A stretch of DNA of 64,000 nt from Candidatus Babeliales bacterium. GTDB lineage: Bacteria > Babelota > Babeliae > Babelales > RVW-14. Below are positions 58,101-64,000 of this stretch, piece by piece (positions within the stretch are counted from its first letter, which is position 1; every line of letters starts with the position of its first letter). The stretch covers positions 1-64,000 of the forward strand of contig JAIEPG010000001.1 of the NCBI GenBank assembly GCA_019749895.1, written 5' to 3'. Below the pieces are notes generated by a model that searched no databases, was not told where the DNA came from, and worked only from the letters and a program-made list of their open reading frames with translations. Both the position numbers and the translations under genes were made by a program.

Positions 58101-60605
58101 ATGGCTCTTGGTTGGCCAACAATTCAGGGCGACAGTAGCTTGGGTTCATTTCCATTTGCAAACACGGCGTATGGCGATATTCCACAAGAAGCATTAAGTT
58201 CAAACCCAGACGATTTGTTTGATCTTGATGCGCTGATTTTGCCTCCTGCAACGGTTACCGTAGACGGCCATTTCATAACCTTTGGTGGTTTTGATGCATT
58301 GGGAACACCAGTTGCAGCACGCGGACCAATAACGCGCTTTAACAACAAGGGAACTGTGTATGCAAACCATGGCGGTCGCTTAACAGTTGCAAGCCCAACA
58401 GACCCAGGTTCAATACCGCCAGAAGTGGTTATTGATACCGTTGTTGCACAACGTGTGTGGAATGACTGGGACTTGGCAGGTACGGCACGCGTAACTGATT
58501 TTTCAGGCCGTGTAGACCTTCCTCATGATCAATCAACGTTCTTGCCACATGCAGCAGTACAACCATGGGGCTTTACCGCAGCCATGTTTGGCGAACGCTC
58601 TGGCGAAACTGATGGCTTGGTCAGACTTGGTGGTTTCTTTAACCAAGATCTTGGTCGTGTTCGTTATGACCGCTCAGGTGCTGAAGACGTAGTGATTAAC
58701 TGGAACAATATTGAAGGCGATAATCATTTGTTCGATGACATTCATCGTTCACCGCTTGCAAAACGCTTTGCTTCAGTTCGTCGTCGTCCAGTTACTCGTT
58801 TAACTGAAATCATCGACTTTGCTATCGACCGCCCAGACAGCTTGTTGTTTGTTGGTGCTGGTGAAGATATCAGGCAACTTCGTGTTGCTGGTGCAACCCA
58901 GTCCAACCCATTCTACTTGCTGGTAACCGGCGATGCTATTAATCCAGTTTCAGGTCGTGTGCGTGAGTTTGTTTCAGTACCATTAACAGAAGATAATCCA
59001 TTTGATGACGTGGTGGGTGCTGGCGATCATGGCATTCTGTTCCTAGATAATGGCGGACGCATTGGTCTTGGCACGCGTGAAATCAACAGTCATTCCGGTG
59101 GTAATTCATGGAAGATACTTGGTAAAGACCATGTTCAAATTGTGCCACTTGGCGATGGTATTGTAGACTTGAACGCTGACTTGGTTATCGAAGATCGTCA
59201 AGCGCTTATTGCTTCTACTCAATTTAGTTCAGTAGTTGGCAATCGCTTAACCTTCTACTCAGACCTTCCACGCGAAATTCGTGTGTTGGCTGGTGGCGAG
59301 CTTGATCTTTCAAGCTTTGGTCAGTCAGAGTTCATGCAAGAAATCGCTTTTGGTGGTCAAGTACGCTTGGTCATGGAACCAGGTTCAGTAATTCGCTTCC
59401 CATCAAATCCAACAGGCGGTGTTGCATTGTACTTTAACGATCAATCACAATTGATTTTTGAAGGACCAATTGAACCACAAAACGTTGTACGTTGCTACGG
59501 CACTTCAGATGCTGCGCAAGCAGATCGTACTAAGATTGTTGGTGTTGGCCAAATTTGGGGCAACAAAGACGGCCAAATCTTGGTTAACAACAATGCATTG
59601 GTTGGGGTACAATCTGATGAAACATCACCATTTACTGATATCACCATCAGCTTGAACCGTCAGTCTAACTTGCACATTGGTACGCCAGATGTTTCGGGCG
59701 GTGCATTTGAAGTTGGTAACCCTGCGGTGGTAACTGGTGGTAACATTAACTTTACCTTCAGAACACTTGGCGAAAACGCAGGCTTGTTTATTGGTCGTGG
59801 TGGCTTCTTTGGTATTGGCGCTGGGGTTATTGACCAACCAGGCCTTATCAACGGTAATGCGACAAAAGCAAACAACCCAGTTCTTGATGGCGATGGTGTG
59901 GCAATTCTTGATGATGATAATCATCCAGTTTTCACACCAGACACATCAGGTGCTTGGAAGGTACAACGTCTGACAGAAGTTGGTCACGTTGTTATTGATC
60001 TGTTCAAGGGTTTCATTGATCACTGCCAAATTGCTGATGGTTCAGACTCTGAAGCATCATTAATGGCCTTTGGCCCAGCAGTGTTTGATTGGACAGTAAA
60101 GGTTAACGGCCAAAACTATGTTAATGTTCGTGGTGGTGGTAACGTGATGTTCATGCCAAATACCGACGACATGATTCGCGTTAACATTTGGGATTATGCT
60201 GGCTTGTTGCCAAACGGTGAGTTGTACTCATTGCTTCCTTCAGCACCGTTGATGATTGACCGTGATGATCTGCCAGGTTCAGTTCCTTACGGTACTGCTG
60301 GTCGCCAACTAACAACAAGCTCACACGACGAGTTCTTTAGCTTTATGTCCATTCTTCCTTTTGTAGATCAGCCACGTAAGAAAGTTGCTTTCTGTGGTGA
60401 GTTGCTGGACAACATTGCAGCTTACATTAATCATGGCGTAGTAAATACCGTGTACGCAACTGATGTTGATCGCATTGTGCGTGTTGAAAATCCAACTATT
60501 GCACGTGGTACGTCTGCTCAAGGGCTTGAAAATGGTACTTTAATTGGCCGAAATGACGGTGCTGTTGATCCAACAGTATTTGGTATCCTTGAAAGCACGT
60601 TATAA
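55182..60605 (+). CDS. Giant exported surface protein
   Basis: A 1807-residue protein with a signal peptide (KRLRILLLAAALFSLPFQGVKA). No known family recognised. The long mature part is rich in Gly, Asn, Asp, Val and aromatic residues, few Cys, with repeated short turns of strand-like text (GQILVNNNALVGVQ, LRVLAGGELDLSSFG, VDLNADLVIEDRQAL) that suggest a parallel beta-helix or beta-solenoid, as in adhesins. Two low-complexity basic/acidic spots occur near 470-505 and 640. There is no C-terminal barrel domain, but an outer-membrane barrel gene follows. Codons in the second half are strikingly enriched for C-ending ones (TTC, AAC, TAC), as in highly expressed genes. An upstream in-frame start at 55140 is less likely. 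Confidence 0.75.
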   Translation: MARKRLRILLLAAALFSLPFQGVKAFYWLPVGDGIDANGFATTGAVYDGGDRIYTPIMRSPEAATKKKSKELKTIDPGFVVPTEFNTSWEATGGDSTLNIVGLLNGTGDPVALKVDGDVTIKALTVDGTVNICSPVTFIPYTNPDGAPENEGLGYSQIQFEVAEGKTLTVNVDHNLEFRGITPGGTVLRSSQRGGEEEVTQVGLDLWVTFRGRGQTTFRMANGVAIKFTGDIDATNPVDVLNDYAFTGFSNNGGGTKVFITMDQTQDDINNGKCKVLFQRKQLLEHEWRCLVMVGPNSILSYVSVDQSGLNYTEVPENGGFGSVAFDPSNLGTGRMILLVMGAYTFGFESGLFAPTDPEFYQRQYVFPFNDGSVIIAGHRVDGYEPAQIRTTLNYSVPAGAQAIFKVCDDLAYQNRDTEVPYDPAPADRRGLLVINDTQSVSKRMSDPYYDFFNGGIPAEEFLLRRTTKRGKVKRDRQSTMRHRQAKKMLRATLGGGEEEAIAPALGHDWAASFGVAFDAYFRNSRTGFILGVNGLLDVYHNNFFDYVAGSTNQPDILARADYGGDVIKKKNPAAFIVDGIDTTLFSDQISQFTAANPFDRGPENVVTAQIKLRGNGSTHFRCSASSTYGYIFGLWSKLVRFGEEEEEVPEEGFFVSSPRALVCDNPAFDWDAALIVDNSVLYDGKKLAAGDHSSLGGEGEHVVEGEGLLKVLSVPNTTLVDPTTSLPRDYASTVENAGVVHMPTITFDYTGHEVDTRPLVRNNAYSRYNSPAIFQNNHASFYWSTIQHNDVTKCVDGLPSSSDPAWTGGERLFFANTIFVFDGTDPDRYRWPEMRFYNNILNLEESLNGSGIRFVVQDLPKTPDTNGSNNSIVRFFDHGDINDTFFLGHGRLFMMGTHNNLMCDGSSNLVTESAYTNVFKINGLPGDGSPATLNLSLQNGDQFPASVNPDDYTEQRAHHLFLHSCPDLGTCNMALGWPTIQGDSSLGSFPFANTAYGDIPQEALSSNPDDLFDLDALILPPATVTVDGHFITFGGFDALGTPVAARGPITRFNNKGTVYANHGGRLTVASPTDPGSIPPEVVIDTVVAQRVWNDWDLAGTARVTDFSGRVDLPHDQSTFLPHAAVQPWGFTAAMFGERSGETDGLVRLGGFFNQDLGRVRYDRSGAEDVVINWNNIEGDNHLFDDIHRSPLAKRFASVRRRPVTRLTEIIDFAIDRPDSLLFVGAGEDIRQLRVAGATQSNPFYLLVTGDAINPVSGRVREFVSVPLTEDNPFDDVVGAGDHGILFLDNGGRIGLGTREINSHSGGNSWKILGKDHVQIVPLGDGIVDLNADLVIEDRQALIASTQFSSVVGNRLTFYSDLPREIRVLAGGELDLSSFGQSEFMQEIAFGGQVRLVMEPGSVIRFPSNPTGGVALYFNDQSQLIFEGPIEPQNVVRCYGTSDAAQADRTKIVGVGQIWGNKDGQILVNNNALVGVQSDETSPFTDITISLNRQSNLHIGTPDVSGGAFEVGNPAVVTGGNINFTFRTLGENAGLFIGRGGFFGIGAGVIDQPGLINGNATKANNPVLDGDGVAILDDDNHPVFTPDTSGAWKVQRLTEVGHVVIDLFKGFIDHCQIADGSDSEASLMAFGPAVFDWTVKVNGQNYVNVRGGGNVMFMPNTDDMIRVNIWDYAGLLPNGELYSLLPSAPLMIDRDDLPGSVPYGTAGRQLTTSSHDEFFSFMSILPFVDQPRKKVAFCGELLDNIAAYINHGVVNTVYATDVDRIVRVENPTIARGTSAQGLENGTLIGRNDGAVDPTVFGILESTL

Positions 60606-60615
60606 GTGAAAAAAG

Positions 60616-60642
60616 GCGAGGGGAGATTGTCTCTCCCCTCGC
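60616..60642 (+). promoter_or_regulatory. Strong stem-loop between giant gene and barrel gene
   Basis: An 11-bp perfect stem GCGAGGGGAGA / TCTCCCCTCGC with loop TTGTC begins 11 bases after the giant gene stop. No T-run follows. It may act as a partial terminator or protect the 3' end of the upstream message, giving unequal amounts of the two proteins. Confidence 0.65.
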
Positions 60643-60692
60643 TTACCAAAAGTGCGGAAGGAAAAGTTGCACGTGAAAAGTAAGGAAAGAGC

Positions 60693-62597
60693 ATGATGAA
60701 GAAGATGTTAAAAGTTCTGGTGTTAACTGCATGTGCATTTTCGTGCACGGCAGTGGCGTCAGATTATCGTAGTCCTTTGATTACGGATCGCGGTCCGTTG
60801 CGTTATGATTTTGATCTTAAAAAAGATAAATGGTCTTTGCATACCTGGTCGTTAGGACATTTTAGAAATGCAGAAAAAGCATTTACCAAGCACAGTTTTG
60901 ATACCGAATCAATTGCAAAAATGATCTTTGGTAAATCAGAGTTTACCATCAGCGATTCTTTTGAAGCAGGTATTGAAAATAAATATTTCTTTGAGAACTC
61001 AAATCCATTTCTTTCAGCGGCAAAAATTCGTCCATGCGTTACGTATTCAGAACGTGGTTTAACCGTTGGTGGGCGTTTTGAATATCCCGTGTGGCAAAAC
61101 AAAGGTCGCATTGGTATTCGTGCAAGCGTGCCATTTAGAACCGTGCGTCTTGAGCGTGATGACGAAGCTGAGCAAAGCCCAGGTGCTAATCAGTTGCAAG
61201 AGTGTATAGTTAAAGGCGATGCAGTTTCAATTACAGATTCCATGCCTACAGCAAAGGTATTTAGCCCAATATCTCGCTACAAACTTGCGTTGCTTTATAG
61301 CTTGAAATACATAAACAATTTGAATCAAGTTGTTCGTTATCTGAGACTTGGTACTGCGCTAGCTCCTGCAGAAATGGGTGCTTCAGCTTATAACAATGTA
61401 AATGCGGCTAATTATGTAGGTACCGATATACCGTTTGCTATTATTACGAGCAATCCAGGCGGGTTGCCTCCTCGCAACCGTCCAACTGGTGTAACTACTG
61501 ATAACGCTAATCCTAATGGATTGTTTGCAGACCAAGCAGGAACGATTCGTTTGGGTGCTGATGTTAGTACTAACGCTCAAGCACTTCAAGCATTGCCGAA
61601 CGCTCTTGGCGCTTTAAATGACAATGGTTATGCATTTCAAGCGGGAACTGATTATTCAAATCTTTTCAATGATCCGAAATTTAATACGTTGTGGGCAACG
61701 CAGGTATTTAATAGTAAAGTTGCTCCTGCAGCGGCTCCGTCCACTGAAGGGATTGGTTCTCGAGCAGAAGTTGATTTTATTGATGGCCTTTTGCAGCAGT
61801 ATGATACCAATATTTTCAATTGGTTAACCAACAACACCGACTATTTACTCAAAACAAATCAACGTGCTGGTATTGGCAATGCTGATATCGACTTTTTCTA
61901 TGAACACACCTTCAATGATGACTGGCGTGTAGAACTCTGCCTTGGTGTGCGTTTGCCAACCGACGGTGACAACGATGGTGTTGCTAACAATCCATACTCT
62001 GCACGACTTGGTAATGACAATCACGTTGAAATTAAATTTGCTGCCATGGCTGCTTGGGCTGCTCTTGATTGGTTGAACTTGAAGTCAGACATCTCGTACA
62101 ACTTTGTTCTTGAAGCAACTGAAAACATTTCTGCAACGTTCAAAGGCGCCACCGTCAAAAACTTTGGTCCAGGCGTTGATGCAGAAATTGATTATGGTTA
62201 CTTCCGCTTCAACCTTGATGGTACCTTCTTCCATCGCAAGACCCGCAAACTTGCAACAACGGTTGGCTATGAGTTTTATTACAAAACTGAAGACAACATT
62301 AACTTTAAGAAAAAGACTGCTGCAAGTTGGCTTGGTAAAGTCTGGGCAACTGCCGCAGGTGCTCCTGTAGAAGTTGGTTCTGGCGTTCCTGGTACCAAGT
62401 TTGCTGACTACGAAATGAATCTTGACAGCAAAGTTGCAGAAAAAGACACTGAACGCATTTCACATCGCGTTCGTTTAGAAAGCAGCTGGCATGCACACCG
62501 CTACTTGCATCTCTACGTTGGTAGTGCTTACTCATTTGCGGGTAAAAACATCCCACGTGAATCTGATACCTACGGTGGTTTCCAAATCAGATTCTAA
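60693..62597 (+). CDS. Outer-membrane beta-barrel protein
   Basis: A 634-residue exported protein: signal peptide (LKVLVLTACAFSCTAVASD), then alternating amphipathic strands such as HVEIKFAAMAAWAALDWL, YGYFRFNLDGTFFHRKT and RISHRVRLESSW. The C-terminus GGFQIRF ends in Phe, the usual BAM-recognised signal. The Gly/Asn/Pro-rich middle may be a surface loop or plug. A porin or a partner that holds the giant protein at the surface are both possible; neighbours and shared codon bias suggest joint expression. ATG follows AAGGAAAG. Confidence 0.8.
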   Translation: MMKKMLKVLVLTACAFSCTAVASDYRSPLITDRGPLRYDFDLKKDKWSLHTWSLGHFRNAEKAFTKHSFDTESIAKMIFGKSEFTISDSFEAGIENKYFFENSNPFLSAAKIRPCVTYSERGLTVGGRFEYPVWQNKGRIGIRASVPFRTVRLERDDEAEQSPGANQLQECIVKGDAVSITDSMPTAKVFSPISRYKLALLYSLKYINNLNQVVRYLRLGTALAPAEMGASAYNNVNAANYVGTDIPFAIITSNPGGLPPRNRPTGVTTDNANPNGLFADQAGTIRLGADVSTNAQALQALPNALGALNDNGYAFQAGTDYSNLFNDPKFNTLWATQVFNSKVAPAAAPSTEGIGSRAEVDFIDGLLQQYDTNIFNWLTNNTDYLLKTNQRAGIGNADIDFFYEHTFNDDWRVELCLGVRLPTDGDNDGVANNPYSARLGNDNHVEIKFAAMAAWAALDWLNLKSDISYNFVLEATENISATFKGATVKNFGPGVDAEIDYGYFRFNLDGTFFHRKTRKLATTVGYEFYYKTEDNINFKKKTAASWLGKVWATAAGAPVEVGSGVPGTKFADYEMNLDSKVAEKDTERISHRVRLESSWHAHRYLHLYVGSAYSFAGKNIPRESDTYGGFQIRF

Positions 62598-62625
62598 GTT
62601 TAGTACGTTTGCCTAAAAAGCAAAA

Positions 62626-62663
62626 AAACGGCCGCCCGGGGTTTACCGCCCTTGGCGGCCGTT
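62626..62663 (+). terminator. Terminator after the barrel gene
   Basis: AAACGGCCGCC (62626-62636) pairs with GGCGGCCGTTT (62653-62663) around a GC-rich 16-base loop. The T-run is short. Confidence 0.7.
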
Positions 62664-62770
62664 TGCATTCCTGCCACTTGTCTTTACCCTGTTTTTCTTG
62701 TACGTTGTTTATGAAGAATTATAGTGGATTCTAAATACATTTTCTAATAGTATTATTAAAGGATTGAAGC

Positions 62771-63619
62771 GTGTCGCGACTTAAAAAATTGATCGAACAA
62801 ACGGCCTTTTTGATGGAAAAGCAGGAAGAAGCCAAGCGTGAGTGTTCTGCTATTTTTAACGATGTTTTGAACTTTGTTGAGCAAAAGATAAACAATTTGC
62901 CTCAAGAATCTACTGAAGAAATTGAAGTTTTGGGCAAAGTGCACGATGTTTTGGCAGGCCAAGCGCAAAAGCTTGCTGACGAAACCGCTGACGATATTGC
63001 GTTTTTGGCTGAACAGCTTAAGGCTTTGCAACAAGTTAACGACGTTAAAGATCCAGCAAAATCTCAAGAACTTTTGAATATGTTGATCGATGAAGACGAA
63101 GAAATAAGCGATACCGAAGTCTTTAAAAAAGGCGTTTCTGAAGAAGCTCATGAATCTAAAGCTTCATTGCAAGCAATGGTTCAAGACGTTAAAGATGCTC
63201 TTGATGAAGGCAACTTTGAAGATGTTCAGTTGTTGCTTGAAGCGCTTCTTGACGAAGAAGATTCTTTTGATGACGATGACGCTGATGAAGAAGAAGGCGA
63301 TGAAGACGAAGAAGATGACGAAGAACTTGATGAAGACCGTTTAGCCAAAGTTATGATGAAGATGGCCGGGCATGAAGAAACCGCTGGTCATGAAGAAAAA
63401 GAAGGCGATGATTGCGAAGAAGATGGTTGTTGTTCCACAACAGAAGAGGGCGCCGCTGGTGGCTGCTCTTCAGGCGGCTGCGGTAGTTGTGCTACAGGTT
63501 GTGGCACGGGTGCTGACAAAGGTTTTGATATCTTTTCGTTTATCAGCAAATATGATCGCGAACTTGAACTTGATGCACAAAAAGAAGACAAGAAACCTTC
63601 AAGCGAACATCAAGCGTAA
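62771..63619 (+). CDS. Acidic protein with Cys/Gly-rich tail
   Basis: A 282-residue cytosolic-looking protein (no signal peptide). The first 150 residues are helical and Glu/Lys/Gln-rich. A long run of Asp and Glu (about 175-205) follows. Then a Cys/Gly-rich segment (EEDGCCSTTEEGAAGGC, GGCGSCATGC; about nine Cys between 217 and 246) looks like a metal-binding module. The C-terminus is ordinary. Start is GTG, with AAAGGA upstream. A ferredoxin gene follows. Role unknown; metal sequestration is a guess. Confidence 0.5.
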   Translation: MSRLKKLIEQTAFLMEKQEEAKRECSAIFNDVLNFVEQKINNLPQESTEEIEVLGKVHDVLAGQAQKLADETADDIAFLAEQLKALQQVNDVKDPAKSQELLNMLIDEDEEISDTEVFKKGVSEEAHESKASLQAMVQDVKDALDEGNFEDVQLLLEALLDEEDSFDDDDADEEEGDEDEEDDEELDEDRLAKVMMKMAGHEETAGHEEKEGDDCEEDGCCSTTEEGAAGGCSSGGCGSCATGCGTGADKGFDIFSFISKYDRELELDAQKEDKKPSSEHQA

Positions 63620-63626
63620 AATATTT

Positions 63627-63654
63627 TTGCCCTTCACAACATCTGTGGTAGAAT
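63627..63654 (+). promoter_or_regulatory. Promoter of the ferredoxin gene
   Basis: TTGCCC (63627-63632), 16-base spacer ending TGG, TAGAAT (63649-63654): an extended -10 form, about 60 bases before the start. Confidence 0.55.
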
Positions 63655-63713
63655 AGCGCAATTTATTATAATTAGATGAGTTGTGCTACGGCACAGATCT
63701 AGGGAGTTTGCTT

Positions 63714-63920
63714 ATGGCTAAGTGCATAAAAAAAGTGAAAATTGTTCCTGGCTGTATCTCATGTGGTTCCTGCGAAGCAATCTGCCCAAAAGTTTTTGAA
63801 GTACGCGATATTGCGTATGTAAAAGAACAGGTTAATTTTAATGAGTGTGCCGACGATGTCCGCGAAGCAGCAGACATGTGTCCGGTAAGCGTTATAAAAG
63901 TTGAAGAAGAAGCAGAGTAA
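63714..63920 (+). CDS. Single-cluster [4Fe-4S] ferredoxin
   Basis: A 68-residue ferredoxin of the monocluster type. Cluster ligands: CISCGSCEAICP gives three Cys, and the fourth is the Cys in DMCPVSVI. A further Cys (NECADD) may form a disulfide, as in Thermotoga-type ferredoxins. Electron carrier for an unknown partner. ATG 63714 is placed after AGGGAG; an upstream TTG at 63681 is rejected. Confidence 0.9.
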   Translation: MAKCIKKVKIVPGCISCGSCEAICPKVFEVRDIAYVKEQVNFNECADDVREAADMCPVSVIKVEEEAE

Positions 63921-63964
63921 GCCTGGCAACGGGTGTGGTTGGTGTGGATAGGAGTAATACGCAT

Positions 63965-64000
63965 ATGCTGCAACAGCTCAAAACATTATTTTTTGGCAAT
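63965..64000 (+). CDS. 5' end of a gene cut by the window end
   Basis: ATG 63965, 10 bases after GGAG, opens a frame that runs off the window (MLQQLKTLFFGN). The start resembles SecA N-termini (short basic/hydrophobic helix followed by FGS/N), but 12 residues are too few to say. Confidence 0.35.
   Translation, partial: MLQQLKTLFFGN

Overview
The window looks like a chromosome segment of an AT-rich, Gram-negative, host-associated bacterium, most likely a member of the Dependentiae (candidate phylum TM6). This is inferred from gene content and protein style, not from a marker search. A lipid-A/LPS gene pair (kdsC-lptC), an outer-membrane barrel protein ending in phenylalanine, ftsQAZ, uppS and lspA indicate a diderm envelope with septal division. 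Around this core lie many lineage-specific secreted proteins: ankyrin repeats, RING-like zinc domains, and tandem families of short signal-peptide proteins. This mixture is typical of protist-associated intracellular bacteria.

Layout. 1-6.1 kb: 3' end of tRNA-Glu, two methyltransferases, a secreted alpha/beta hydrolase, a DEAD-box helicase with a DbpA-type domain, three small membrane proteins. 6.2-10.6 kb (minus): three related secreted proteins with a shared N-terminal domain and different C-termini, one a RING-H2 finger. 10.9-14.4 kb: valS-ybeY and a secreted protein. 14.4-19.0 kb: two signal-peptide-bearing GT28-like glycosyltransferases flanking an ankyrin gene, and a TVP38/DedA-like membrane protein. 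19.2-23.7 kb: MscS channel, exported thioredoxin, deoxynucleoside kinase, a tandem pair of unknown secreted proteins, TrmH/RlmB methyltransferase. 23.8-26.4 kb: ankyrin genes, the last one frameshifted. 26.4-32.9 kb (minus): a tightly packed array of 14 short paralogues (signal peptide, LSxxEL helix, one membrane segment, usually a Cys-containing tail) plus one ankyrin gene. 33.2-36.7 kb: ftsQ-ftsA-ftsZ. 36.8-41.8 kb: one ankyrin gene, three secreted RING-like proteins and, on the other strand, three more paralogous secreted proteins. 42.1-54.7 kb: mostly housekeeping genes (pheT, lspA, pgpA-like, comF, lptC, kdsC, three tandem HAD phosphatases, uppS, gpsA, comEC-like, holB, tmk, DegT aminotransferase). 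54.7-62.6 kb: a chain of short leader ORFs, a giant (about 1800-residue) exported protein and an outer-membrane barrel protein. 62.7-64 kb: an acidic Cys-tailed protein, a ferredoxin and the start of another gene.

How it fits together. The housekeeping genes handle translation, division, envelope precursors and nucleotide salvage. The accessory genes nearly all carry export signals and occur as local duplications, as expected for a repertoire aimed at a eukaryotic host or at the cell surface. The strongest candidates for an undescribed system are the 14-member LSxxEL array and the RING-like secreted families. Extended -10 promoters (TGnTATAAT-like) and strong stem-loop terminators frame many units. 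All functional calls rest on motif reading by eye; no database search was run.
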